A DNA stretch of 64,000 nt from Oegoconia quadripuncta (lineage: Eukaryota > Arthropoda > Insecta > Lepidoptera > Autostichidae), in the NCBI GenBank assembly GCA_949316235.1, contig OX438748.1, forward strand, positions 22,127,575 to 22,191,574, written 5' to 3'. Positions 40,230-52,700 of the stretch are shown one piece after another (position 1 is the stretch's first letter; each line of letters starts with the position of its first letter). The position numbers and the translations under genes are program-made. The notes beneath the pieces are model-generated. The model was not told the DNA's origin, ran no database searches, and saw nothing but the letters and a program-made list of their open reading frames with translations.

Positions 40230-40235
40230 AATAAA
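40230..40235 (+). promoter_or_regulatory. Candidate poly(A) signal of the RBM33-like gene
   Basis: AATAAA lies 137 bases after the stop codon at 40093, a usual 3'-UTR distance. It is the first AATAAA after the stop that I can see. Confidence 0.5.
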
Positions 40236-40854
40236 GTTAGGGCTTATCGAAAACGCTATGAAAATACGTCATTCCAGAGTCATTGTGTGCTTACAGCGCT
40301 TCCCACAGATAAAATTGTAACACTTTATAGGGATTTTCATAGTCACTCACGTATTTGCTAGGTAGGATATTTGCGCATGCTTTTGTACAATTATAATGGT
40401 TAGCTATAGTGCTCAAAGAAATGATAATTGGACTCAATAAGCACGTTAACAAGTGTACTGTCTGTGTTGAAAAATATAAATAAATCAGGATCAAGATTGT
40501 GGTAATATGTCAGTCATGCTCCACAAATGACAACATTTGTCAGTGTCAGATAATATCAATTAGCGTCTATAAGTATAATAATGACCCAACTGTAGGTTTC
40601 TTCGTCCTGATTCATTTATTTCAAAACCTTAAGCGTTTAACAACAATGTAGAATGTTATATATTACAATAACTGTTAACATAGCGACGTTATACTATGCA
40701 AGTCGCGTGTTTAAGTACTCCTATGATATACTTTTAAAATATACGAGAGCAAAATATTAGAAGTAAAAGGGACCATGTTTCACTTGGACACAGCAGAGCT
40801 GGGTATTATTGTCTATTTGTGACATCTATTGCGACACCTTTGAATGCATCAGTC

Positions 40855-40990
40855 TTTACAAATACAATACAATACTCTTTATTGCGCAAAATAATTTACA
40901 ATAATTATTGATGATAACAATAGAACACAATTAGACGGTCTTATCACTAAAAGCGATCTCTTCCACACAACCCACAGCTATGGCACATTG
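40855..40990 (-). repeat. LINE 3'-end fragment with ATACA tail
   Basis: It begins with aaatacaatacaatactctt and contains gacggtcttatcactaaaag and cgatctcttccacacaaccc, a frequent lepidopteran LINE 3' end. Orientation is given by the tail at its left. Confidence 0.5.
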
Positions 40991-41354
40991 GGACAGTCTA
41001 TGTGCATTGAGAGTCCATATTCCATCAGTTCCATCTTGCTCCATGGCGTACATGTTTATATAAGTCTATACCGCTTCTGGCGCAAAAATATATTGAAATT
41101 GAAATTAAAAATCAAATGATGCTTTACAAAGTGACTTTAGGAATCACATTTGTGGGAAGACTAGTGCCTAAAAAGGAACCAGAATAACAGGTCACCAGGT
41201 CCACCCCATGGACATGTGCATTAGAACAGATTGGTGATAAATGTGGTGATTAAGGAGGAAGCACATAAGGAAAGAAATGAACGGGAGGGATTATTCCGAA
41301 ATTTGATTTAATTATTACTTGAAGTTTTGTGATCTACATTAATTATTTATGTAA

Positions 41355-41602
41355 TTTTTTTTGCACATACAGCGCCATCTAGTTCCACACTAAGCAGCTA
41401 GGCTTGTATTATGGATACCAGATGGTTGATAAACTACACAAATACATTGCTTTTTGTAAAGAAATACATAAATAAATGAAAAACATCCATAACTCGGGAA
41501 CACATGTCTGTATTCATCATACAAACATACGCCCCTAGCGGCATTCGAACCCGCGACCTTTTGGTATAGCAGTCAGAATTTACACCACCAAACAGGTCGT
41601 CA
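41355..41602 (-). repeat. SINE family C, near full-length copy
   Basis: Body words acagcgccatctagttccac and accagatggttgataaacta are followed by the head with reversed box B (gcattcgaacccgcgacc), changed at one base, and aaacaggtcgtc. Confidence 0.88.
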
Positions 41603-44066
41603 GTCGTTTGAGTTTTGTGACGCAACTTTAGATTTTTCATCGCGAAAATTTCCAGGTATCGTGTTTTCGAAACATTATCTCCTATTATGCATGAAAAGAT
41701 AGCATAATTTCTTTCATTACATAATTATTACAAAGTGAATTCTTAACGCTTAATCGATAAAACGGGGCTGGCCCTAAGACAAGTGAGGTCTAATCCCAGA
41801 AGTCCGTCATTTAACGCTTCTTATTTATAAAGTTTAGCTCCGGGTTAAACATATTTCCGTTGCCTTGAATGTCCGCGACATGAAAGTGGCCGTATGATAT
41901 TTAAGCGGTTCTTAATTTAAGGCACGTTAGTATTGGGTATAGCATACAGATAAACAATGGCTGCCGTCAAAGATCTTTGACGCTGAAGTTTATGAGAGTG
42001 CCAAGCGCCGATGTCATTTGCTAGTAATTTGTAACAACAAAACTAGGAACGAAGAAAAGAGAGAAAGCCCAACTTAAGGACTTGAAATTCTCAAAAACCT
42101 CTTTAAAATAGATCGAAAATTAATTTGAATTGAATACATGTGATCCCATGATAGTGACTACCAAACAGGTAATTCCGTTCTTGTCATCATTATCCCGATT
42201 CACTTAAAGGGTCGCTTTAGGAGTTCAAGGTAAACAAGAAGCCCCCTGAACTTCTGTGGCTCAGTTGGTGCCCACGTTTGGCGCAGGTTCGCGGATGGGC
42301 ACAGGCTCCAACTTTGACCCTTGCTGGAGTTTTTAACAAGTTTCTCTCGTATATTTCACTTTAATTATACGATAACATTAAGTCACTGTATAAGAACATT
42401 TTGTATTAGGTATATCACTTGTAACAAACGGCCTAGGCTAATGTACATATCTCATTGTCATACAACGCAATGGAGGAAGCACATTGAAAAACTATGACAT
42501 GTACGTTGCAATAATGCTTTTTTAATAAGTACATACAAAACTCAGTGATAACTTAAATTCAGTAGCAACTTATTTGAAAAGCATTATCGGGCTTTTCAGA
42601 TGTATCATGATGATAGTCAAAGCTCATGACATTGACCTGGGCTGATTGTTCGTTTGTTCCTAATGTAGCAACAAATTCGTTGCATATATAATATAATGTT
42701 TGTGATTTAATTAAAGAATGTCTTTAATACTTTTAGTGTGTCTAACTTAGTTCGCTACGTTATTTCGAATATAATAACAGATTAAGAGGGGTTGTATTAG
42801 AGTAGTATTGCTTAAGTTTGTCTGTAAAAATTTGTTCAAAACAATGCCATTATTTCGGCAAAAATGTAGCTGCAGCTTATTTGAAAACTTGGCTTTTGTG
42901 GCCAGAAATAGGTTTTGAATGAACATCGTTTTTTGACAAAATACACCATGTATACCTATTGCGAAATATTTTTATTAAGAAGTATGAAACCTCATGGTTA
43001 ATTTTGAACCGCATCCTTATATTTATTATAGTTAGATTATAATCTTAAATATTAGTCTCAAACTTAACTGTTTAATCACCTATCATAATCATAATGAAAA
43101 AAATTAAACTCCCTTTAGAAAACTATATCTTACGGGTACTTTTGTACATGACAGTACAGCGACCGTCATTTCAGTTAAGTAGATGTAAAATTCAAATAAA
43201 TATATGCCGTAAGAAGACAGATTCATGTCTCCAACGGACGTATTACGGTAACATTAATAATACAATTTTGTAATTAAATACATTTTAATTAAATCCGACC
43301 GCAATGTGACGGGACGTTCCACTGTCATGTGTCAAATTCGCTTAAGATGTATATGGCAGCGAAGTTATGCAACTACCATTTACCGACTGCATTTTCACAT
43401 CGAAGCTTTAGCAGTATTAGTTATATAAATTATTCTGTGCACTGTCATGGTTAAATGCGTAAACTGTGACTCTACAATTAAAGCTGTTTCTAGTTGTGCA
43501 CGCATAAGATATTGTTGTGTCATCTATATGCCGATGATCTAAGGAGTTTTATTTAAATGAGACATCAAAAAAAGCGTAAAAAAGAAGGCACTTGAAGCAC
43601 TTCTTAAACATTTGAATTCTTCTGAATTTTTACATGGTAGCATTACGTTGTTAAAACTTTTGAAACTGTGAAACATTTTTAACCGCGACTGTATATTAAA
43701 TTGACAGTTGAGACATTTGACGCTGAGCTTTATGAAACTCCATATTTTTTTTAACCTTTGTTTTCAATGTCAAGTTTTACTTTACGATGTAGAAGTGATA
43801 CTCTATGTATAGTTTTAATGACAACGTCTTCTTGAATACTTTTAATTGTAAGTTTTCTAAATTAAATAATTAAGTCATAATGCCGGTTTATTGCTTATGT
43901 CATTACTCATCATAATACTTATTGCTCATTAACGTATTACTAATGTACAATATTGTTTTATTTTGAAGGATAGCAACACAGGGTTTTAATTCAGTACGCA
44001 GAGTAGGCGACTTTACCACTAAAGACAAAATATATTTGAAATAGGCAGTTTGTGCGGTATTAATTA

Positions 44067-44190
44067 TTTTTTATGCACAACGGATTAGCACTTGACCTCA
44101 ATCACACCTAATATTAAGTGAAGATGAGTCGAAGGTGGAAGCGTACTGACCAGGAAACCCCCACATAATTGGGGGACTGACTATCTTATC
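44067..44190 (-). repeat. SINE family A tail-side fragment
   Basis: It runs from ttttttatgcacaacggatt to gactgactatcttatc. The remaining body and head are absent. Confidence 0.82.
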
Positions 44191-44799
44191 TTGCTTGTTC
44201 ATAATAAAACCACATGGTCAACTGATGTTTCATATTTGAAAAATAATGTGATGTGTTACCATATTATATAGCGCTCGAAGTGGCGCGAACTTTGTTCGAT
44301 TGCTCGGAGCGCTAAAATGTGCACGAATAATCATATGCAGGGCTAATCTATGTCAAGAAAGATCCTATTGTTTTAAAGAAATACACGGGAGTTGATTACA
44401 GCCTGTCTACCGACCTTCGACATGAATTACCTGTGTTGTTATCTTGAATTTACTTACTCGTACTTTTTCATAAGGTATAAAACTGAAATTAAATCTAAAA
44501 GACTTATTTTACCATTATTTATGTTGAAGCAATAATGCTGAATTTACTAGAATAACTTATATTTTCCTAAGCTTTAGTAGTTAAACGAAACATTTTGTTT
44601 GAATGCAGACCTTAAAAACGTTTTGCTTGACTTCGAGATTTTGAGAAACAACACTTATTCAAATTTGTTGTTTTTAATTTTCACGAGTTGAGTGCAAAAG
44701 TTTTTTTTGTCACTGGTATTTTATATGATTAATTTTTATATGTAGCTAGGTGTATATAGTAATCTGTACCCAATATAAAATGAAGTTTCTATGCTAATC

Positions 44800-45040
44800 T
44801 TAGATGTTAGGAGCTCGTATTAAGATGTTTGTTTATCATATAATGCATCATATCTTCTGGACAGGGAGTAAAAGAAGTAGACCACATCTTTTTATATTTA
44901 GCCTTAGGCGTGCAAACATCTGGAATGACGATCTACAGATGATGGAGACTGGATTCCTAAAGCCAGAGATAGGGGTCTATAACGCGCCTTGGGAACGGTC
45001 TACGTCCAGCTGTTGACTGGTGTGTGCTGGCGATGTTGAT
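44800..45040 (+). pseudogene. LINE 3'-end fragment
   Basis: A broken frame ends with KPEIGVYNAPWERSTSSC, followed by gctggcgatgttgatg. The layout of an 'alwRRlreAYvqQW'-like or 'GLRPAVDCGRLAMMM'-like end is usual in lepidopteran LINE tails. Confidence 0.45.
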
Positions 45041-45414
45041 GTGCATACTTGAGAGACATAGAGTATGCCAGGATGTGAAAGGAACTTAGTAAAAGTGAGC
45101 TTTTTCGAATGAATATTTCGATAAATTGACTTTAGTGCCCGTTAGATGCTTTGCATTAAAATGTTAAGAATGTTATCTTTGGCATGCCTTTGATCTTTGA
45201 GTCGTCGGCGGTACACGCTTTATATCCTCAACCTCCTGACCTAAGTGAGGATTAATGCCAAGTCGGAATGTGTCTGACTGAGCCCACCTGACAGTTGGCG
45301 TTTTCAAGACGCCGTTGATCACTACTTTCAATTAGCAATGGAGCAGACAAGATAAACGAGATTTCCAAAAGGTTTACCAAGTTACAAATGCTTTATTTTG
45401 TAGAAACACAGGGT

Positions 45415-45685
45415 AAACTTATCATCACCAAGTCCAGTGCTTGATATTGGCCTCACCCAAGGCGCCCCATATGGCCCGATCTTCGGCTTTACACTTAGTT
45501 GCCCGACACAGGTCGTTGTCTCAATTCCAGAACTCATTTGCTCCAGACCCTGCGACAAATTTGATTTGCCCATTGCCACTTCAGAGCTATGTCAAGTGTC
45601 TTGGTTGTCTCTAGAGGAGCATCTCGTTCTGGATTCTGCCTGCCATAACTCTGATCATACCTTAATCCGTAGCACACTGAGCGAA
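45415..45685 (-). pseudogene. LINE 3'-end fragment, opposite orientation
   Basis: Plus-strand words tcatcaccaagtccagtgct and ggcctcacccaaggcgcccc are the reversed 3' end of an RTE-type element. The minus strand keeps short coding scraps such as PKIGPYGAPWVRPISSTGLG. It faces the fragment at 44800-45040. Confidence 0.45.
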
Positions 45686-47860
45686 CCAAGGCTTTTGGAT
45701 TAATATTTTTGCATTCGTCTGGATTATATGCATATTCTGCGTTTTTTTCTTGCTAATTCTATAAATAAAATATGTGAAGACCATTGAATAAATGAAAATA
45801 GTTACAAAACCAAACAAAATTGTAATTCACAAGTCTCTTCACTGCCTTATTGTAGACTTTGACGGTGAATATAACATTCTTGATCCCATAATTGTTTTAC
45901 ATCCTACCGGCTGCGCCATTTTATAAAACACGGGAAATGGAGTGATTGTCGTGTGGTCGATTATCACAGGGGTTAATTTTTATAAACCACATTATACACT
46001 AAAACTCTTTGAATACAGGTAGGTAAAAGCCATGTTTGGCTCCGAAATAACAGTCCCTTGAGAATTCGCACAAATCGGAAATTGTAGGTTTGGGATACAT
46101 TGATACATCTGGCTGCATGAGATAGCCGTAGACTATCTTCAGTTAGGTTCATTGGGTGGGATTTATGCTTCTGTGGCATGGGTATGATTAAGGGGTTACA
46201 TGGTCTCAATGGCCTGGAGTACTTGTGCCACTTGTTAAAAAATAATGTTCTCTCTGGCAAAATATACAATTCTGTCTTAGAAAATGGTCCATGAGCACTG
46301 TGGTTACTTATACTTGTAAACTCATTGAAACAATTAAAAAACAGCCCTTTTCCATTTTTTCTTTCACTTTCATCTCAGGAAAAAACAATTAAGTTTTTTT
46401 TACCATAAAATGTATCCTATGACACACTTGCACTTCGACAGAATACTACATACAACTCTCAAAAAACATTACCGTTCTTCCTGGCACAGTCGAATAAAAA
46501 GATGTGGTCACACTTCTCAAAATCGTGCATTTATTTTAGAAGTTTAGATAAATATACCTGTTTGCCTTATGTTTTTGTAAAATTAAGTAGTTATTTAGAC
46601 AAAGTAACGTCGGAACCAAACTATCTGACGTATTTAGAATGTACTATAACAGGATAACCGTGTTGTATGTTAGTATCAAGTTAGTTGACATTGGTTTTGA
46701 TTCTGAGGTGACTTCTCCAAACTAGTGCCAATTTAAAACTTGTTTCTTTTTAGAGAAGGCACATTAAAATCGACACCATTGCTATTGGACCCTTATAATC
46801 ATAATTAAAATAAATAAGCTTTGGAAAGTCCCGAATTTGTTAACACTATGCTACAAATGTTTGGGAACTTTTTCAGCAAAAGGAATTGCTTGTTTTTTTT
46901 CTTTCTTTCTCGAATTTTCTTTCTCGAACTATAAAATCGTAACTACGAACTTCTTATTCGAGAGAATCCTTTCAGATTTCGTTCCTATCTAAGTTTTTCA
47001 ACTATTGTTTATTGTGGTAATATTTGATGTCTAACACGTTTCTTACACGCAATCCATTTTGTCGGGTTTACGACTGAATACACAACCGCTTCTTGACTTT
47101 AAGAGCCCTTAAAAATCATTCCGTCGCTGTAAATGCTGGTGACATGAGAGTGACAGCATGATATTTAAGGGGACAGTTGTGAAGCGTTTGTATATTTAAG
47201 TTAAAACGTTCGCTTGCTGACTTTAAATAAATGGCGTCATCTAAAATAGTATCTATTTTATGTAAGACTTGTTTGTTTCGTTGGATACCATTTTAATTGT
47301 AAACTTGGAATATAAAAATGCCGTTATATAGGTTGAGTTATTTTAGTAGCAAGGAAGATCAGGTTATTTTTATTGTTTGATTTATAGCTTAATAAAATGT
47401 CGTATAATATACCTACCGTTTGTTCTTATTTTGTATAAAGATTTATTATGTTATACAATTTTATAAAGATAACATTTAAATATGTATAGCTATTTATGAA
47501 ATGTATGTAAATAAATCAATTGATTTAAATAATAATAAAATTGTATAATATAACAATATCTGAATTGACCTTATCACTTTTATAAACAAAACAAATATAT
47601 GTAAGTATACAGATCTCAAATAAATACAGGTGATTGACTTAGAAAGTGTTTTTATTTTGTGTATAGTTGTTATTTATGCCTTATGTTTAAGGTTTTTTTT
47701 TGGAAATATTTTTCATTATTGGGATTTACTTAAAATATGTTTTTGTTAAGGAGAGTCTCCATTGGTAAATGTTCGCTTGTTAATAGTACAACTCGGGAGG
47801 GAGTGAGGCAAATGCGCTCGTGCTTGGATTAAGTGTATTTCTTAAAATTCTTTTTATTGA

Positions 47861-48085
47861 GATCATTTGAAACTACTCCCAATACTTGTGGTCGTCATCG
47901 TGTGTGCTAGATGCCACTGTCTTTGCCTCCAAAGTTTATTTCATACGCTAAGAGTTTCAAAGGTTATCAAAAAAGCCGACAGTCCGCCGAGCTTGCGAAT
48001 GTTCACAAACGAATATGTGCAGTGGGGACGTTCCTTTATATATTTCAAGTACCCAACTAAAGACTGATTCAAATAAATAAAACTA
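47861..48085 (+). CDS. Small unidentified open frame with a poly(A) signal
   Basis: Two overlapping plus-strand frames are open. One runs from GAT at 47861 to TGA at about 48067 and starts with a hydrophobic stretch (KLLPILVVVIVCARCHCLCL) but has no ATG at the start. The other starts with ATG at about 47910 after the acceptor-like gtgctag and gives 46 residues including SFKGYQKSRQSAELANVHKR. AATAAA lies within 20 bases of the stop. It could be the last exon of a small gene or chance. Confidence 0.25.
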
Positions 48086-48892
48086 AAGAATTACTTCGAT
48101 CTTTTTATTTAATTCACCGATCCTATTAAAACAATAGTACTTACACGACTAAATTAAAAATAAATAACTCCATACATTAAGTATCCTTCGTCCGTTTGGA
48201 AAAAAATCCTTATTTGAATTTGATAGTCTAAAATACAATCTACGTTCCCTTTATTTGGGGTAGCCGCAGACAGCATTCAATCATCTACTACACAACAATT
48301 TAGTTGGAATATGCATTTGACTGTACATTGGTAATTAATTATCAAATACATTTCTTTTGGTTTTAAATTCAGAGAAGGGCCAACTTGTAAGTACGACCTG
48401 AAATTGCAGACTGATATGCCGATTGATCAAGGTTTTAGAGAGCATGTTGGACATGACAACTAAGAATTATTGAAATCTTTTACGATTCTGAACGAAATGA
48501 CAGGACTAAACCATCATATCATGTGTGCTTGTAGTTGGAAAAGGATAGACTAACCTAAATTTCGACAGCAATAATCAATCCAATCGTCAGTTACTAGTTG
48601 GTCCATCTCTAGTTCGAACAACGCTACGTTAAGTTATTCTCACAGCCAAAGAAACGAAGTATTGTACGATTGAATTATAATGCCAATATAAATGTAACTC
48701 TTGGCATAATGAGCTTGTAGTGTCTCCTATCTTTTCTTTAAAAAGGCAATTTATAAAACTACTTTCAAAATGACGAGGTTTGAGACATGTAATTTGGCTG
48801 CAAATGTATTGTTGCAGTCGACTACAATAATTTATTGGGGTTAGCCACAATTGTACAAAATATAGTATATTTTAATGAACACATTTCTTAAC

Positions 48893-49050
48893 ATAGTGTT
48901 TAGGCAAGTCGTAGGTTCAAATCCCTCCCACGTTAGATATACTAATTATCTCAGACAGTGTTTAGGCAAGTCGTAGGGCCAAATCCCTTCTATGTTACAC
49001 TAATTGTCTAAGACAGTGTTTAGGCAAGTCGTTAAAATCCCTCCTACGTT
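48893..49050. repeat. Three tandem copies of a 60-bp unit
   Basis: The word agtgtttaggcaagtcgtag occurs three times, each followed by an aaatccctcc-like word and an acgtta-like word, about 60-64 bases apart. The third copy is shortened. The first has ggttcaaatccc, close to a Pol III box B. Confidence 0.75.
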
Positions 49051-49116
49051 AAGAGCGTTTAATTTTGTAGACATGGCGCATACATGACGGCAGCATGTTG
49101 CCAATATCTGTCACTT

Positions 49117-49425
49117 TTAACCTCCTCCGTGGCTTAGTGTTAGTCACGGGTTCGATTCCCAGGGGGTACATGTTTAGTGCTTGGTTTTGTTTGGTGTTAG
49201 GACAGTTTTAAATGCCCACCTGGCTAGTTATCACCATCTTATCTAAATCTGCCGCCAAGCAATTGATAGCATTTTGGTTCTGGCAGAATCATCAGCGAGA
49301 TCCCACTGCTACATTGTGCCGAGTGGGATCCATATCTATATTATTTGTGAGTGAAAGTTGATTTATCCATTGTGTTCTGGCTATTTGAGATAAGACAGCC
49401 AGTCAGTCAAGTAAGATGGGTTCAT
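49117..49425 (+). repeat. SINE family A copy, rearranged
   Basis: The head (cctccgtggcttagtg, box B ggttcgattccc) is shortened between its boxes. The body stops near 49270, is interrupted by a 'gttctggcagaatcatcagc' repeat scrap, and resumes near 49365 with gttctggctatttgagataa. Confidence 0.7.
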
Positions 49426-49579
49426 TTTCCCTTCAAAATCTCGTAGTTTCCTAATAATACGCCTAACTGTCATGTACCTATACATCAATTAAGGTATTTA
49501 CACAAAATCCTACGGCTAAGTAGATCACACATACTCCACTAGGCCTCACATAGGCCTCGCACACCCATCACCTCGGATA

Positions 49580-49747
49580 CTAGAACACATAATTCCTTCT
49601 GAAGCTAAGGAAACTTGCTATGTTGAAGTATTCAGGCATGGCGTCGACCAGGTTCCTGTATTCGCTGGTGTAGTCCTCCGGGTGGTTGATCTTGAACGCG
49701 TGGTGTGCCAGGTCCATGACCGGTTGAGATTGCTGAGATACTGGCAC
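49580..49747 (-). CDS. ERMP1: ERMP1 terminal exon
   Basis: The acceptor is caatgtttccag, and the 56 codons end with TAG at 49580-49582. It encodes VPVSQQSQPVMDLAHHAFKI, EYRNLVDAMPEYFNIASFLS and FRRNYVF. A short C-terminus ending in an aromatic after a conserved 'MPEY' stretch fits insect ERMP1 proteins as I recall them. Confidence 0.8.
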   Translation of the reverse strand: MPVSQQSQPVMDLAHHAFKINHPEDYTSEYRNLVDAMPEYFNIASFLSFRRNYVF

Positions 49748-52700
49748 CTGGAAACATTGTATTAAATAATAAGCGGCCATCTTGTATGACTTCAAGAGTC
49801 TGAAACTTCATAAATTGGGAATATTATATAAGATTAGAAGCAAAGTATTTTAAATTTTGTTTGTTTGAATGTTTATAAACGCTGTATTGTACATAGAGGA
49901 AATTCATTAATTTTAAATAGGTTTTATGTACAATAGAGTTTGAGTACAACGGCGGACTTATCACATAAAGAGAAACCATAGGGTTAGTGAATAGAAGATT
50001 GGGCAAAGGCATACAAATACCTATACACTAATAACTATATACAAGGTTATTTATTGTATATACATACAATTTACATTTGTATATATATTTAAATAAATAA
50101 ATAAATATTTCGGACACTTACACCAATCATCTAGTCCCAAACTAAGCAAAGCTTGTGCTATGGATACTAGATAACGGATAAACATACATAAATATTTATA
50201 TAAACATCCAAGACTCGGGAATAAATGTTCGTATTCATCATACAAACATTTACCCCTCGCGGGATTCGAACCCGCAACCGTTGGTTTCGCTGATAGGGTG
50301 ACTATCCACTACACCAATCGGTCGTCAATATATACATACATACAGAATCGCCGGTCGCCTGTGGCCTCTGGGATGGAGAGTTTATTCAATAATTGCTATC
50401 AAATTGCTAGTATTTACTAGCTTTCCTAATTAATTGCTAGCTGTGATATATTCAGAGAAATTGTCTTTTTTTTCACCAGCCATTCTGATATCAGGATGGC
50501 ACGTCGCTTTTTATACAGCAATAAGGACGTACAGCTTCTAAAAATTAATATTACTAATTTTTGCCATCTAATTGCTAGTTTCACAAATTGAAGTAACTTC
50601 ATACATGCAGTGGTTAAGATAATACGACTTGTTAAAAATTTGTCTAAAGTGAAACTTGCTAACTATGTAAACAAACCGCCATATTGAAATTGTCTTTGAA
50701 TGATGAATTTACTAGTGATGGGCAATACTTACTCCTTTACTTATGCCAAAACATATCGAATAATAAAATACCGAAAGGAAAAAACAAGTAGGTACGAGAG
50801 ATATGATAGTCTTTTGTTTACATAGTTAGCAAATTCCATTTGTACACTTCTGTGGTGTTACTTACGACAGCAGTGACCCCAAACTCGAGCGGCAGGAACA
50901 CGTCGCTGTAGGTGGCCGTGGAGTGCACGATGATGTACACGGGCCGCTCGTGCTTGGTGAGGGACGGGGCCAGCGGGGACGCGAAGGTCCAGGACGTGAT
51001 GTTGATGCCGGCCCGGGGCCAGATCGTGATCGTGTTGTGGGCGGGCCCTGGACAGGTAGACTTTATTCACTAAATAAATATCCTTGGATTCACACAGCGC
51101 CATCTAGTTCCATACCAAGCAACTAGACTTGTATGGGTACCGGATGGTTGATATAAAGACATATTTTTTGGAAACACAGAGCTAAGCGGTTTGATACTGT
51201 AGTATGGTGTAGTATCGTATAGGACAGTATAGTGTAGTATAATAGGGCAGTATGGTGTATAATAATACAGGCCTTTCTAAGCTTAAAAGGAGGATACTAC
51301 AACTTGTATTGCCAATATGTAGCAAAGGAAATAAACGATTTTAGATTTTTTTTTTAATTTCTTTTGTAATTTATTAGGCTAATAAACAGTAATAAACTAC
51401 TTCTTACAAAATCATTTCAACAAAAATTTCACATTTAAATAAGAACTCCAATTACAGACAGCACAACACTCAAATGCATAACACTATAATATTACGTACA
51501 TAAAAATTTTACTATGTGTAAAGGTATATAGTAGGGTGTACATAGTATAGAGAGGTTAGTGTAGTAAACGTGAGTATGGTGTAGTGTAGTTGTTGGATAT
51601 TGACAATCAGATTTTACAGCTTTTGTTTTGATATTGTTTCGCTGAAAGGCATAATTTTAGGTTTGTTTTTATGACTATATTTTATTAGCTTGCGATCTGC
51701 CTACCATTTACATTTATACAGTCCTCTTGCTCAGCAGTTACTGTGCTATTGTGCCTAAAAGTAGAATGTGTGTGTTTGTGTAAGTAAAACAACAAATAAA
51801 TGCTTAATCTAATGCCCGTTTTTAATAATAGTATAGGTTACTATGGTGTGATATAAGGTGCAGGTTAGTATGTTGTAGTAATGCAGTGAATTGCACAGCG
51901 TTTTGCCACAGGAGTAGGCAGAATGATAAAATTGCCTAATGAGTACAAATACAACTACAAAATAATAACTTAACTCTTATAGCAATCGTGGCAACTATTT
52001 AGAATATTTTTATTCACATCAGTATGAATCGGCTATCTCGACAATGCATTTCGAGGAAAGCTTACAATTGCTAGGGTAGGCACTCCCTTTCTGCCTGTAT
52101 GAAGGTTTTGTACAGATTAGTATGCTGTAGTGTGGTGAAGTATAAATAAATAAATACCCTTACACATACACACAGAGCCATCTAGTTCCACAGTAAGCAA
52201 CTATAGGCTTGTGTTGTGGATACCAGATGGTTGATATACTACATAAATACATTTTTTGTAAATAAATACTTATTATAAATGAAAACTTCCATAGCTCGGG
52301 TACACATGTCCGTATTCATCACACATACATATGCCCCTAGCGGGATTCGAACCCGCAACCTTTTGGTATAATGGTCAGAGTTGCTAGCCACTACACCAAA
52401 CAGGTCGTTATAGGTTAGTATGGTGTAGTAGGGCACAGGTTCGTATGTTGTAGTGTGGTTTTTTTTTTTTTTTTTTTATGCATAACGGGTTGGTACTTGA
52501 CCTCAATCACACCTGATGTTAAGTGAAGATGAGGTGAAGTGGTGCAGTATTCTACAGGTTAGTATGTTGTAGTGTGGTGTAACATAGTACAGGTTAGTAT
52601 GGTGTAGTACGGTACAAGTGAGTATATTGTAGTATATTATAGGTTAGTACGGCATAGTATAGTTCAGAATATTCGTGGTTAATTCGTCCGTGGTGACTGA

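Larger units (their letters stand above)
40094..49579. other. Convergent intergenic region between RBM33-like gene and ERMP1
   Basis: No exon with good splice borders and recognisable protein was found in this 9.5 kb. Listed items are the poly(A) signal, SINEs at 41355, 44067 and 49117, LINE tails at 40855, 44800 and 45415, and the small frame at 47861. The stretches 41610-44060, 45690-47850 and 48090-48890 appear as plain AT-rich DNA. Confidence 0.6.
51190..52690. repeat. Degenerate minisatellite 'ggttagtatggtgtagt' broken up by SINEs
   Basis: Blocks at 51195-51260, 51515-51600, 51825-51890, 52110-52144, 52410-52458 and 52536-52680 repeat words such as gtatggtgtagt, gttagtatgttgtagtgtgg and acaggttagtatg. 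They fill much of the ERMP1 intron 51048-52701, and SINEs at 52145-52408 and 52459-52534 sit inside. Confidence 0.7.

Noticed and set aside
44275..44330. Imperfect palindrome around agcgctc ... ggagcgct
   Set aside because: The arms are short and mismatched. It could easily be chance.
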